From Symbiodinium natans (taxonomy: Eukaryota; Sar; Dinophyceae; Suessiales; Symbiodiniaceae): a DNA stretch of 64,000 nucleotides. Below are positions 28,341-37,869 of this stretch, one piece after another (positions within the stretch are counted from its first letter, which is position 1; the number at the start of each line of letters is the position of its first letter). The notes under the pieces were generated by a model that saw nothing but the letters and a program-made list of their open reading frames with translations, did no database searches and was not told the DNA's origin. A program made the translations under genes and the position numbers. The DNA is taken from the NCBI GenBank assembly GCA_905221605.1, contig CAJNDS010000340.1, positions 50,001 through 114,000 on the forward strand. The letters are read 5' to 3'.

Positions 28341-28977
28341 TCAAAAAACCTAAAGGACCCTTTGAACTCATAGTCGGCCCCCGATTGCCGTGCTTGAAAG
28401 CCTAGGCTCCCGTAACAGTTCTAACTGCAAGCCCTTTCCTTATACTTCTGAGGGGCACAATAAGTAGGTTTAGGGTTTAGGCTTTAGAGTTTAGGGTTTA
28501 GAGTTTAGGGTTTGTTCCTAGAGCCCTGAAGGACACAACAAGCCGGCTCCTGGAAGTAGAGGGATGTGAGATTCAAACAAAAAAGGTGCCCCTTTGTTGT
28601 TCCTAGGCGTGGGCTTACCTTCTGGGGCCTTAGGCTTTATTGTTCAGGTCTTTTGGTTTACAGTTTCGGCTTGTGTTTATAATTAGGGCCTGAATGAGCC
28701 TTTCCTGAAGTGCATAACCCCCCCCCCCACCACCACCCGAAATCGGCTAGTTAAGGCTCTGGCTAGAATCCCTATAACCCCCAAAAGCCAACAAAATCCA
28801 CATAAGCCCCAACAACAATCCCAACAACAATCCTGCAACCCCCTGTCAACCCATAAGCTCTAACAGCCCTATAAACCCTGCAACCCCCCTAAACAACCCT
28901 ATCTAAACCCTAAACCCTGAACCCTAAACCCTAAACCCTCAACCCTAAACCCTAAACCCGCCTATCAACCCGAACAG

Positions 28978-30138
28978 GTGGCCATCAAAGAGGCATTGTC
29001 CTTGGAGGTGACAGCCTCCAAGGCACGTCATGGGTTGAGGGTGTTTAGGATTTAGGGTTTAGGGTTTAGGGTTTAGGGCTACTAGGACCCAGAGTAGGCC
29101 CGTATTCCCTGTCCTTTAGGGTTTAGGTTCCCTGACAGACCCCTTCAGACCAAAAAAAGGGCACCCTGTTTCATTCCAGGTTACTCTTGGGTCTACATAG
29201 GCGGGCCCCCCTTAGTATAGTAAGTATAGATAAGGGACTTATATCCTGAGTTAGGATCCTTATAACCCAATTTAGGGTCCTTATAACTCTACTCATATAA
29301 CTAGGGGGGGCCCTCCTTGTAGGTGTTTAGTTAGGGTTCAGGGTCCTCCTCAAGCCTATGCGAAGTATGTATGTACACGGAGCCTTCGGGGTCAGGAGAG
29401 TTCTAAAGGCCCTTCCTTAAGCACTACTTGGAGGATCATGGTACTTCGGATCCAATTATAACCGTACTTATAACCCACTTACAAGCCTCTTAAGTGCCCT
29501 AATATGGCTAGAAGTACAGTTATAAGTGCAGTTATACTTGGTTAGTAAGTACCATGAACCTCCAAGTACGACATAAGGAATCTATCTCTGCAGTTAGCGG
29601 AGTTTGGGTGGCTCTCCTTGTTTGGTACACGCAGGGCATGGTAAGGTTCTGGGGCATAGAGGCCATTTAGTGTTTAGGGTTTGGGGCTTTAGGGCTTGAG
29701 GTTGGGGTGTTCCCCCTTATACTAACAGACCTTTAGTAGGGAATAGAGTACCCCCCCCCCTCCCCGCCCCCGTTATAGTCCCTATTAAGGACTGTTAGTA
29801 TACTTCGTAGTCGAGTAAGTTGCGCTTTAACCGTTTTGGGGCAATATAATTCCCTTCCCCCAGGATTCTGGACAATTAAGTATAAGGGGGAACTTCCCAA
29901 GCTTAAGGGTCTACACAGCTTCAAGGCTTTGTGTGGTTTTGGCTCAGGAGTTCAGTGCTTTTTGAACCCCAAGGCCTCGAAGCTCCAAACCTCACAGGGT
30001 CGGACAGAGGGTTTAGGGTTTAGGGTTTAGGACTTAGGGCTTATGGGCGCCCATTGCAAGCTCGACCCACAGACTAACCTCAAGCAAAGCACAACACCCG
30101 AAGAACTAAAACGACATAGGAGGCCAGAGGCTTCGTGA
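28978..30138 (+). CDS. candidate multi-exon chain, unknown product
   Basis: Pieces with good signals: 28,978-29,040 (CGAACAG| to |GTGTTT; VAIKEALSLEVTASKARHGL), 29,594-29,640 (CTCTGCAG| to |GTAAGG; LAEFGWLSLFGTRRA), 29,919-30,010 (CTACACAG| to GAGG|GTTTAGG; FKALCGFGSGVQCFLNPKAS) and 30,073-30,138 (ACCCACAG|, TNLKQSTTPEELKRHRRPEA, stop TGA). The first three join in phase. The last is in phase only in another frame (the alternative chain includes SGVWVALLVWYTQGM), so the reading remains ambiguous. The first intron holds family B, D and L elements. Confidence 0.42.
29092..29196. mobile_element. family B element
   Basis: CTAGGACCCAGAGTAGGCCC and the inverse GGTTACTCTTGGGTCTAC. A family D copy starts within its last four bases. 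Confidence 0.75.
29193..29322. mobile_element. family D element, inverted, on the end of family B
   Basis: CTACATAGGCGGGCCCCCC at the left and GGGGGGGCCCTCCTTGTAG at the right; the interior runs opposite to the copy at 47,659 (AACCCAATTTAGGGTCC here). Confidence 0.75.
29434..29575. mobile_element. foldback element (family L, single copy)
   Basis: CTACTTGGAGGATCATGGTAC and the inverse GTACCATGAACCTCCAAGTAC, with a further inverted pair of TTATAACCGTACTTATA-like words inside. Confidence 0.65.
29702..29900. mobile_element. family E element with an insertion
   Basis: The left part through GGACTGTTAGTAT and the right end TATAAGGGGGAACTTCCCAA match the copy at 48,490, but about 75 unrelated bases (roughly 29,806-29,880) separate them. 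TAT is present on both sides. Confidence 0.6.
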
Positions 30139-30175
30139 CGTGTGGTAGGCTTAGGGTTGCAGGAACTTGGCTAAA

Positions 30176-30395
30176 ACCCAAACCCCAAACCCCAAACCCC
30201 AAACCTCAATCCCTATACCCTAAACCCTAGGCCCTAAACCCCAAACCCCAAACCCTCCCTAAACCCTAAACCCCAAACCTCAAACCCTATACCCTAAACC
30301 CCGAACCCTAAACCCCAAAACCCCAAACCTCAAACCCTAAACCCTAAACCCTAAACCCTAAACCCTAAACCCTAAACCCTAAACCCTAAACCCTA
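30176..30395. repeat. interstitial CCCTAAA tract, 220 bp
   Basis: A variant-rich 5' half (CCCCAAA, CCTCAAA, CCCTATA) and a pure 3' half, so the array is graded along its length. Confidence 0.95.
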
Positions 30396-30413
30396 AAAGT
30401 CCTAGACCTGCAG

Positions 30414-30472
30414 CCTTCGAGGCCAACTCCCTCACGTGCGTGTGCGCCAAGCCAGCCACCAAGGCTCTCTGA
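30414..30472 (+). CDS. candidate terminal exon
   Basis: After AGACCTGCAG| the frame reads FEANSLTCVCAKPATKAL and ends TGA (30,470-30,472), with GC-rich third positions. Telomeric tracts flank it on both sides. Confidence 0.45.
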
Positions 30473-30481
30473 CTCCAGATA

Positions 30482-30590
30482 CTTTGGGTTTAGGGTTTAG
30501 GGTTTAGGGTTCAGGGTTTAGGGTTTAGGGTTTAGGGTTTAGGGTTTAGGGTTTAGGGTTTAGGGTTTAGGGTTTAGGGTTTAGGTTCAG
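30482..30590. repeat. interstitial telomeric tract, TTTAGGG orientation
   Basis: About sixteen units, one TTCAGGG. Confidence 0.95.
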
Positions 30591-30837
30591 AGCTTAGGGT
30601 TTCGGGTGCAGGGTAGTTCCGGGTTCCCATATGACGTAACCAGCCCCCAAAATGGGTACCCTTACTATAGTATGGTTCCGAGGCTGCCTAGATATCAGCA
30701 TACCAGTTCTGCAACTTTGGTTTCCTTTTTGGGGTGGCCACATGCAGGACAGCACCTTATTTGAACGGAACCCCCCTAAAAGGGGTCCGAATTTAGAGAA
30801 CTACCCATACAGGCGGTCTAAACCCTAAATTAGTTCC

Positions 30838-30906
30838 GCAACCCTAAACCACCCTAAGCTACCCTAAACTACCCTGACCTACCCTAAACTACCCTTAACT
30901 ACCCCA
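30838..30906. repeat. ACCCTAAACT-type 10-11 bp tandem
   Basis: Six units of CTACCCTAAA / CTACCCTGAC / CTACCCTTAA. A longer derivative of the telomeric word. Confidence 0.8.
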
Positions 30907-30939
30907 ACCCCCTAAACCCCTAAAACGATGGTGTCCCAG

Positions 30940-31009
30940 AGCCCTTGTCCTGTGAGTTCGGGCATTGGGCGTGGAGCGCACACTCACGAAAGTGACCCAA
31001 AGCCTCTGG
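30940..31009 (+). CDS. candidate exon
   Basis: After GGTGTCCCAG| the frame reads SPCPVSSGIGRGAHTHESDP and ends at CTGG|GTTTAGGG. Only two telomeric units separate it from further open sequence, so splicing there is doubtful. Confidence 0.35.
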
Positions 31010-31057
31010 GTTTAGGGTTTAGGAGTTTTATTGCACTGCAATGAAAACTTCTGAAAG

Positions 31058-31118
31058 GAGCGAGTGCTGGAACTCCTCCGGGTGCAGCTTCGCGAGTTCA
31101 GCAAGGTTGGAGCGACGA
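31058..31118 (+). CDS. candidate exon, helical
   Basis: After TTCTGAAAG| the frame reads ERVLELLRVQLREFSKVGAT and ends at CGA|GTTTGG. Charged amphipathic pattern; product not recognised. Confidence 0.45.
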
Positions 31119-31453
31119 GTTTGGGTTTAGCCCTACACCCTAAATCCTAAGCCCTAAACCCTGAGCCCTTAACCTTAAACTAGGCTTCGGGGGTCTCAGG
31201 GCTGTTTAAGGCTTATAGGGTTATAGGGCTTTCGGGGTACAAGCTATGAAATTCATGGTGATGGGCCTCACGGCTTCTTAGGGGTCATGGGTTTCCTTTG
31301 GGGTATAGGGTTTCGGGTTTAGGGTAAGTTTCAGGGCATAGGGTTCAGAGGTTCGGGGTTTTCAGGGTTCTTTTAGGGTCATAGGGTTTGGGAGGGATAT
31401 ACAGTTCAGGGTATAGGAATCAGGGGTTCAGGGTTTGTAAGCGGGGTGTGCAG

Positions 31454-31495
31454 GTTCTGCAGGCCTCTGAGGATGATTGCAAAGCGAAGTGTGGA
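31454..31495 (+). CDS. candidate exon
   Basis: 14 codons between GTGTGCAG| and |GTAGAT, reading VLQASEDDCKAKCG. Confidence 0.38.
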
Positions 31496-31586
31496 GTAGA
31501 TTTAGGGTTGAGGGAGTAGGGTTTATTCCATGGTGTACCTAAGGTTGTGCACCTTACGACTTGGTTGCTGCTTGCAAGGTTTGGGC

Positions 31587-31619
31587 CCCCACCCCCCCCC
31601 CCCCCCTCCCCCCCCTCCC

Positions 31620-31650
<31 letters not shown>

Positions 31651-31659
31651 AAAAAAAAA
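31587..31659. repeat. C-rich tract followed by an A run
   Basis: C runs with occasional T (31,587-31,640), then about 18 A. The mirror-image open frames on both strands are compositional. Confidence 0.95.
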
Positions 31660-32297
31660 CCTACCCTTTGAAACAACCCCAAAGGCCACGGTTCGGGGCC
31701 TTTGGGGTTTAGGCTTTGGGGCTTGGGGTTGAGGGTCATAATCTTTGATGCCAGTCAAGGCTCTAGCTAGAGAATGCGAGTAACTAAACCCTAAACCCTG
31801 AACCCTAAACCCGAAGGCGTCTTTTGGCGTCTTTTCTGTTCGAGGTTGTAGTGGTCTAGCGTTCAAATCTTAAGGGCTTAGGGGTTCAACTGCGTATCCA
31901 AGGGCCCAGGCCGGGCCTTTCTTCCGGAATGGGCTCCATTTCTCGCCTTAAATCTTAAACCCTACACCCTGAACCCTAAACCACAAGCCCCCAACACCAA
32001 ACTCTAACCCTAAACCCTACACCCTAAACCCTGGTGCTTGGCCGGAACCACCGGCCCTTACTGGGACTTCTGGGCTTCGTGAACCTACCTTCATCTCTGC
32101 AGTGCTGATGCGGCTTGGGGTTTAGGGTCAGGGTTTAGGGTTTAGGGTTTCGGGCTTAGGGCTTAGGCTTGAGAATTCAGGCTTCAGGAGCTTTTGGGGC
32201 ACATAGCGGAGTCCTTCTTTCCAAGGTTGCAGCACCCTAAGACACCTTAAAACTTAAAGTCCTAAAGCCTGGATGATGAGCTTGCTGGTCTCCACAG

Positions 32298-32702
32298 ACG
32301 TTGCGTGGGACAGGTTGCCCGACATTTGCTGGGCATTGGACGAGTTGCGCGTGGATTCCGTCCACTGGCAGAACTTCTGTGCCCTTGCTTGCTGGTCGGC
32401 CTGTTGGCCTCTTGGCTGGTGCCATGGTCGACGAAAAGTAAGCTGCTAATGTCACGAAGAACATGGGTGAACGCAGGTGCTTCCAATATCTCCTTAGGAG
32501 TCGAGGGTGCGTCGGGGCTTGCGTAGCAGGTTGCTTGCGCGATTTTTCCAGCTGTAGCCAACCTTCACTCAGAACCCATACTCCAGCCGCAGGCAGCCAA
32601 CGGAACTCTTTCGAAGCCTCTGTAAGCCTTAAACACAAAACCCTGAACTTCGCAAACGCAGACACCATGGGCATTTGAAGCATCATCTGCCTTCAACAAG
32701 AG
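32298..32702 (+). CDS. candidate exon cluster
   Basis: Three pieces with strong donors: 32,298-32,437 (CTCCACAG| to AAA|GTAAGC), 32,597-32,621 (CAGGCAG| to |GTAAGC) and 32,662-32,702 (AACGCAG| to AG|GTAAAT). The last two join in phase as QRNSFEAS-TPWAFEASSAFNK. The first is open in three frames. A 149-codon minus-strand frame over the same bases is considered a shadow but cannot be excluded. Confidence 0.4.
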
Positions 32703-32940
32703 GTAAATGTACCTCAGGCGCAGTTCCTTCTTTAGAGATTCAAATAACTTTCGAAGCCCGAAGCCCGAAGCCCTAAACCTTAACCCTAAATCCTAAACCC
32801 TCAAACCTAAACCCTAAACCCTAGACCCTAAACCCTAGACCCTAGACCCTAAACCCTAAACCCTAAACCACTACCTCTGCTTTGGTACGTTCAGGGCCTC
32901 CATTTAGGGCTGGGCGGAACCTGCCTTAGTATTGCCCCAG

Positions 32941-33534
32941 GAGCTTGCTAAGGTGTTCAGCTTCAGGGAGGAACCTAGGGGTCCTTTAGGGTTTAGGGTT
33001 TAGGGTGTAGGGTTGAGTCCTAAGCCCTATAAGCCCTTAGGTATCCATAGGCTCCCTGAATAAGGCCTTGAAACGGCAGGCCGTCTTCCAGCAAAAGCTC
33101 AACGACCTGAAGCAGAGCTATGACACCGCATCAGGTGCGCCTGGCTTTGCGGCTCACTACCCTAAACCCGAACCCCCAAACTCTAAACCCTAAACCGTAA
33201 ACCCTATTCCCTAGATCCGGCACCCTAAACCTGGCTACGGGGCTGCTTTCAGTTGTAAGTTAAGGGTTCAAGGTCGTAGGGTTTCTCGGGGTTTTGGGGA
33301 TTTGCGAACAAAAAAACCCTAAGCCGCAAACCGTAAACCTCGAAGGGCAAAAGAATTCACGATTTAGTGTTCAGGTTTTGGATTACGCTTAAGGTAGTTT
33401 CATGGGCCCTTTGTATAGGCCTTTTAGAGGGGGGCCCTTTAAAGGAGGTAAGGGACCGCAGTAATGGCCCATAAGACTACCCTCAGGGTTACGCTCATGG
33501 TTCGACAAGGCTTCCTCCTCGGCATCTGCCAGGG
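32941..33534 (+). CDS. three-exon chain, coiled-coil segment
   Basis: Exons 32,941-32,980 (TGCCCCAG| to G|GTCCTT), 33,051-33,134 (TCCATAG| to G|GTGCGC) and 33,488-33,534 (CCCTCAG| to AGG|GTCCCT) join in phase. They read ELAKVFSFREEPR, then SLNKALKRQAVFQQKLNDLK and QSYDTAS, then LRSWFDKASSSASAR. The middle part is helix-forming and coiled-coil-like. Intron 1 (70 bp) contains TTTAGGG units; intron 2 contains the family M foldback at its 3' end, next to the acceptor. Product not recognised. Confidence 0.58.
33388..33487. mobile_element. foldback element (family M) at an intron 3' end
   Basis: GGTAGTTTCATGGGCCC and the inverse GGCCCATAAGACTACC bound 98 bp; the acceptor CCCTCAG| of the next exon follows at once. 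Confidence 0.6.
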
Positions 33535-33538
33535 TCCC

Positions 33539-33625
33539 TAAACCCTAAACCCTAAACCCTAAACCCTAAAACCCTAAACCCTAAACCCTAAACCCCCAAA
33601 CCCTAAACCCTAAACCCTAAACTTT
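33539..33625. repeat. interstitial CCCTAAA tract
   Basis: Twelve units. It starts five bases after the exon at 33,534. Confidence 0.95.
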
Positions 33626-33794
33626 GGTTTAGGGCTCAGGGTGTATATATGCTCACTTTTCTAAATGATAGTGTCCCTTTTGGTGTCATTGCTATAAGGC
33701 GGTCCCAAAGTTTTAGGGTACCCAAAAAGGGGAAAGTAGTCTTGGACCGGGAGCCCCGTTCCGGCCGAACATTATATACTCCCGAGGTTAACAT

Positions 33795-33900
33795 TAGGCT
33801 TAGGGTTTAGGGTTTAGGGTTTAGGGTTTAGAGTTTAGGTTTAGGGTTTAGGGTGTAGGGTTTAGGATTTAGGGTTTAGGGTCCAGGGTTTAGGGATTAG
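33795..33900. repeat. interstitial telomeric tract, TTTAGGG orientation
   Basis: About fifteen units with several variants. Confidence 0.9.
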
Positions 33901-33912
33901 GGGCTCAAGCAG

Positions 33913-34008
33913 TTGTGCTGAGGCTGTTGGTTCCGGCGACCGCTATTTAGTATCCCTGACCTGCAACCTAACAAGCGTAGTCAAGATGCCTACATGTCAC
34001 TTGGCCAG
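33913..34008 (+). CDS. candidate exon
   Basis: After GGCTCAAGCAG| the frame reads CAEAVGSGDRYLVSLTCNLT and on to SVVKMPTCHLA, ending CCAG|GTTCAT. Confidence 0.45.
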
Positions 34009-34059
34009 GTTCATGTGCACTCCAAAGACCCTAAACCCTAAACCCTAAACCCTAAACAG

Positions 34060-34180
34060 ATGAACCTGTATGCCTCTGCCTATATGCCAAATACAGGTGT
34101 TTGTCAGATTTTTTTGTAAATCAAGTAGGTTGCATTCAGACGGACGGCCAAAGGGCAGCACGCGCTGCTAAATGGGTTCG
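34060..34180 (+). CDS. candidate exon pair
   Basis: 34,060-34,096 (CCTAAACAG| to ACAG|GTGTTT; MNLYASAYMPNT) follows a telomeric tract directly, and 34,140-34,180 (GCATTCAG| to CG|GTGGTC; TDGQRAARAAKWV) comes 43 bp later. They do not join in the frames shown, so at least one reading is wrong. Confidence 0.3.
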
Positions 34181-34194
34181 GTGGTCTGACCTAC

Positions 34195-34250
34195 CTAAAC
34201 CCTAAACCCTAAACCCTAAACCCTAAACCCTAAACCCTAAACCCCTAAAC
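34195..34250. repeat. interstitial CCCTAAA tract
   Basis: Eight units. Confidence 0.95.
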
Positions 34251-34255
34251 CCCAG

Positions 34256-34387
34256 CTACCTTATCTGAACGCAAACTTCGAGACCCTTTCTACCTCTGGC
34301 AATGTCTTGGGCTCTCAAGAGGCTTGGGGACTGGACGAACCCCAGAAAGGGCTTGTGGCCCATATACCTCCATTGAGGTCATCGTAG
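34256..34387 (+). CDS. candidate terminal exon, 43 codons
   Basis: After AAACCCCAG| the frame reads LPYLNANFETLSTSGNVLGS and QEAWGLDEPQKGLVAHIPPL and stops at TAG (34,385-34,387). Strongly protein-like; not recognised. A further open island with stop lies at 34,447-34,509 (PIIAQCSEPMKIEQILLQPV). Confidence 0.5.
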   Translation, partial: LPYLNANFETLSTSGNVLGSQEAWGLDEPQKGLVAHIPPLRSS

Positions 34388-34552
34388 CATAGGGGATATG
34401 ATCCAAATTCTGAAGCGCTTGGCGCCCGGGGCTTGGGTATCTACAGCCAATCATTGCTCAATGTTCTGAGCCCATGAAAATCGAACAAATTTTGTTGCAG
34501 CCTGTGTAGTTCGGGTTCAGGGTTTGGGGGTTTCCGGCTCTAAATGCCACAG

Positions 34553-34630
34553 CTGCTGGTGCTTTCCTTGTGTCAACTTCAAGCACCCTGTCAATCTTAT
34601 GACGTCTTGCCAGATTTGATGGAGCTATAG
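34553..34630 (+). CDS. candidate terminal exon
   Basis: After AATGCCACAG| 25 codons begin LLVLSLCQLQAPCQSYDVLP and end at TAG (34,628-34,630). With 34,387 and 34,858 this is one of three stops within 500 bp, so not all can be real. Confidence 0.33.
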   Translation: MLVLSLCQLQAPCQSYDVLPDLMEL

Positions 34631-34730
34631 GCTATAGCTCTAAGAGGGTCGAACGCTGTGACTGTTTTTATTTTTATCGTATCAGTACGCGGTAGTATTT
34701 ATTACCCTGTTCAACTTGACCTCCAACCAG

Positions 34731-34858
34731 TCTTTAGGAGAAAGCGAACTAAGCCCAGTCGCGAAGGCCGCATCTGGAAGAAAAGCTTCGTGGATCCGGA
34801 GCTAACATCGGAGGACCCAGACGGCTATTATCACCTTCCAGGCGGCAACGTAACGTAG
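34731..34858 (+). CDS. candidate terminal exon, basic-acidic tail
   Basis: After CTCCAACCAG| the frame reads FRRKRTKPSREGRIWKKSFV and then DPELTSEDPDGYYHLPGGNV to TAG (34,856-34,858). 41 codons. The most convincing terminal exon in this stretch. Confidence 0.52.
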
Positions 34859-34879
34859 GGTGTATAACAGGGTTCAGGG

Positions 34880-34940
34880 TGTAGGGTTTAGTGTTTAGGG
34901 TTTAGGGTTTAGGGTTTAGGGTTTAGGGTTTAGGGTTTGG
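34880..34940. repeat. interstitial telomeric tract, TTTAGGG orientation
   Basis: About eight units, starting some 20 bases after the stop at 34,858. Confidence 0.95.
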
Positions 34941-35139
34941 GGGCTTCAAGATGCTTTTGCTATGATGCGTTTGTAGGCGATACCCAAAGCCATGCCCGGA
35001 AGTTTTATGTGCAGTGCTAGTATGGAACTGGGTACCCAAACACTCTAAGGTACCCAAACACTCTAGGTGGTATGATAGCCCTAAAGTAACCCTAAACCCT
35101 AAACGGACCCTCTGCGGTAATTGCATAATCGTACTACAG

Positions 35140-35236
35140 ATGAACCCTCTTGGATGCCTAGAAGAAGCAACCTTTCTACCCCTGCACGGAATGGAGGCAG
35201 GAAGCAAACGTCTAAGGCTTCGGGGCCCAGAGAGCT
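35140..35236 (+). CDS. candidate exon
   Basis: After CGTACTACAG| two frames are open: EPSWMPRRSNLSTPARNGGR and MNPLGCLEEATFLPLHGMEA. A CCCTAAA tract follows. Confidence 0.35.
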
Positions 35237-35238
35237 TA

Positions 35239-35340
35239 CCCTAAACCCTAAACCCTAAACCCTAAACCCTAAACCCTAAACCCTAAACCCTAAACCCTAA
35301 ACCCTAAACCCTAAACCCTAAACCCTAAACCCTAAACCCA
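35239..35340. repeat. interstitial CCCTAAA tract
   Basis: Fourteen perfect units. Confidence 0.97.
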
Positions 35341-35459
35341 AGTAGAGCTGTACTGAGAAGCCCCCCCGAAGTCCCCAAAGTAGGTTAGAAGTAGACTTCT
35401 CATTGGAGGTTATAAGTACCCATGCAGCTCCAAGCAAGCCCTGGGGCGTTTATTCCCCG

Positions 35460-35543
35460 AACCCTAAACCCTAAACCCTAAACCCTAAACCCTAAACCCT
35501 AAACCCTAAACCCTAAACCCTAAACCCTAAACCCTGAACCCAA
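35460..35543. repeat. interstitial CCCTAAA tract
   Basis: Eleven perfect units and a final CCCTGAA. Confidence 0.97.
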
Positions 35544-35571
35544 TTTTGTTTACCCGGTTGACTCGAGGCAG

Positions 35572-35635
35572 ACCCGAGACCCTGTCTTCCCACCGTCTCT
35601 GAACCTTATGCCGAAGACTGAAGTCGACCTTCTGG
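35572..35635 (+). CDS. candidate exon
   Basis: After CTCGAGGCAG| the frame reads TRDPVFPPSLNLMPKTEVDL and ends near GGG|GCTTAGGG, a GC donor formed by a telomere-like word. Confidence 0.42.
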
Positions 35636-35742
35636 GGGGCTTAGGGTTTAGGGTTTAGGGTTTCGGGTTTAGGGTTCAGGGTTTAGGGTTTCAGGGTTTA
35701 GGGTTCAGGGTTTAGGGTTTGGGGTTTAAGGTTTAGGGGTAG

Positions 35743-35825
35743 CCGAGGGGCTATTCAAGACACTGCCCTCGTACAGAAGGCTATAACGGTTCATGAACTA
35801 CGACGACATGAAGACACGGATCCTA
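35743..35825 (+). CDS. candidate exon
   Basis: The frame reads AIQDTALVQKAITVHELRRH and continues EDTDP. The acceptor is TTAGGGGTAG| or CCGAG|. Helical, charged. Confidence 0.42.
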
Positions 35826-36197
35826 TAAACCCGAAACCCTTGCCCCTCCCCCCAAAAAAATAATATAGAAAAAGAGAAACAAAAAACATCTAAACTGCAA
35901 ACGGGCTTAGGGTTTAGGATTTAGAGTTTCGGGTTTCGGGTGCCCTGGGTCATTGTTGAGAATCATTATACATGTTTATGTGAATCCTTGACCCCCTTTC
36001 AGGAACAACAATGATCATTCTTAAATGGTACCCCCGCCCCCCCAACAATGGTGACTAGTATGGGGCTAGGGGGTACCCAAAAGGTGGTATGATAGCCCCA
36101 AATCCAAGACCTAAACCCTAAACCCTAAGTCCTAATGGTGTAGTCTCCATGTCTCCATGCACCTCGCCAACTGTGTGGCAACCTTGCCTTGAATCAG

Positions 36198-36240
36198 CCT
36201 TCGGAGCCTTTTTGGGTTCCGGCTGTGGGGTTTGCCTCGG
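36198..36240 (+). CDS. candidate exon with a telomeric donor
   Basis: After TTGAATCAG| the frame reads PSEPFWVPAVGFAS up to TCGG|GTTTAGGGG, the first unit of an octamer array. Confidence 0.38.
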
Positions 36241-36345
36241 GTTTAGGGGTTTAGGGGTTTAGGGGTTTAGGGGTTTAGGGGTTTAGGGGTTTAGGGGTTT
36301 AGGGGTTTAGGGGTTTAGGGGTTTAGGGGTTTAGGGTTTAGGATT
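36241..36345. repeat. TTTAGGGG octamer array
   Basis: Eleven to twelve TTTAGGGG units (eight bases, one extra G) followed by ordinary TTTAGGG. The only homogeneous octamer array noticed in the window. Confidence 0.95.
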
Positions 36346-36517
36346 CAAGGTTTAGGGTTCATTCATAGCGTCCAAGAGGCGAAGTCTTGACGTTTGCAAC
36401 CCTCCACACGTGCGAGCCTCAAGCCTAGGTAGTGTCCCTGAACCCTAAACCCTGAACCCTAAACCCTAAACCTGAAACCCTAAACCCTAAACCCTAAACC
36501 CTAAACCCAACAATCAG

Positions 36518-36629
36518 TGAGATGATCTTGAGCTTACAACAAATGTTTAGGGAGTTGGCATCCCATCGTTCCACAGGGAGAGCCGAACTCGCTCTTCGCG
36601 TACAGAAGAGGACCAGCTCGGGCCAGTGA
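36518..36629 (+). CDS. candidate terminal exon, 36 codons
   Basis: After CCAACAATCAG| the frame reads EMILSLQQMFRELASHRSTG and RAELALRVQKRTSSGQ to TGA (36,627-36,629). Helical with good codon bias. Confidence 0.5.
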
Positions 36630-36811
36630 ATGGCAGGGTTTGGGGTTTGGGGTAAAGGGTTTAGGGTTCAGGGCTTAAGGCTTATGGTCTCTACTTGCTG
36701 GGATGTTGGAAAAAAAGTTGAGTCTTTGGGAGGTCAAGCCTGTGTAGGCTCGCCCACCAGAAACCCTCAACCCTAAACCCTAAACCCCAAACCCCTATAA
36801 ACCCTAAACCC

Positions 36812-36890
36812 ACCGGCCTCTCTCGCTTTCCAAGCGCTTTCTTGCTGGAAGTTTGGACCTTCAGAGGTTTCCGATGTGGTCCGTACCATA
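36812..36890 (+). CDS. candidate exon, two frames open
   Basis: TGLSRFPSAFLLEVWTFRGF in one frame and RFLAGSLDLQRFPMWSVP with stop TAA in another. Confidence 0.33.
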
Positions 36891-36949
36891 AGTTTAGGGT
36901 TTAGGGTTTAGGGTTTAGGTTTTAGGGTTTAGCGTAAAGGTGGGATCCC

Positions 36950-37320
36950 TTTGTGGAGGTTCAGGGCTACGGGTGTTTGGCTTCTGAAGTTTATGGCAAA
37001 GGGGTTTAGGGGTTTTAGAGGGCTTTTAGTGGGGGTTTAGGGGGGTTAAGGGGGTTTAGGGTTTTTTTTCAGGAGGTTTTAGGGGTTTTTAGGGGTTAAA
37101 GGGCCAGGGCGTATCGAGGGGTACTGAGGTTTGGGGTCTCGGGGGTTTAGGGTTTAGGGTCGGGCCTGATCCTCCCAAAACCCCCACTAAACCCCTCACA
37201 ACCCCCTAGACCTCCTTAGACCGACCCCTGGGCCTGAACCCCCCCCCATTCCCCCGCAAAAGCCGCTAAACCCCCTTAGACCCCCTTAGACCCCCTTAGA
37301 CCCCTAAACCTTAAACCCTG
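36950..37320. repeat. G-rich and C-rich telomere derivatives
   Basis: TTTTAGGGG-like words on the left half and CCCCCTTAGA (three tandem copies at 37,274-37,303) on the right half. No exon. Confidence 0.75.
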
Positions 37321-37322
37321 AG

Positions 37323-37393
37323 AGGATTCTCCCTCGCTTCGGCTTCGACGGAAGTAAGGATGGGGTCTGGGACTCGAGCTCGCCTGTGGCAGG
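37323..37393 (+). CDS. candidate exon with a telomeric donor
   Basis: After AAACCCTGAG| 23 codons begin RILPRFGFDGSKDGVWDSSS; the end is GCAGG|GTTTAGGG, followed by three TTGAGGG units. Confidence 0.42.
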
Positions 37394-37610
37394 GTTTAGG
37401 GTTGAGGGTTGAGGGTTGAGGGTTTGTGGTTGGGGGTATAGGGTTCTTAGGGGAGGGGGGTTCAAGTTCGGGTGGGGTATGTAGCCCAAGGTTCCCGAAT
37501 ACTCCCGACAACTCCCTAAGGCTCCCTAAGGTTGCCTGAGGTCCCCCCCTAAGGTTCCCAAGGTACCTAACCTTAGAAGTAGAAGGCTGCTTCTTCAGCT
37601 GGTGTGGGAT

Positions 37611-37742
37611 AACCCCTAAACCCTGAACCCTAAACCCTAAACCCTAAACCCTAAACCCTAAACCCTAAACCCTAAACTCTAACCCTAAACCCTAAACCCT
37701 AAACCCTAAACCCTAAACCCTAAACCCTAAACCCTAAACCCC
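37611..37742. repeat. interstitial CCCTAAA tract
   Basis: Eighteen units with single CCCTGAA and CTCTAA breaks. Confidence 0.97.
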
Positions 37743-37869
37743 TGCCCTGCAAAGACTCGGCGATCTCCAGTCCCCTGGCATAGAGCCTCGAACCCTCCCC
37801 TGATTCCCTACCCTAAACCCTAAAAACCCAACACACTAAACCCTAAACCCTAAACCCTCACAGCCACCT

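Noticed and set aside
29933-29949. Possible relict of the dinoflagellate spliced leader (TTTTGGCTCA)
   Set aside because: Only about ten bases agree with the leader as I remember it, and no gene start follows; a similar TGGCTCAAG at 56,828 lies inside an open frame. Too short to claim.
32237-32686. 149-codon minus-strand gene
   Set aside because: Opposite strand to neighbours, while + carries two GTAAGC donors with in-phase exons over the same bases. Kept only as an alternative in the + feature.
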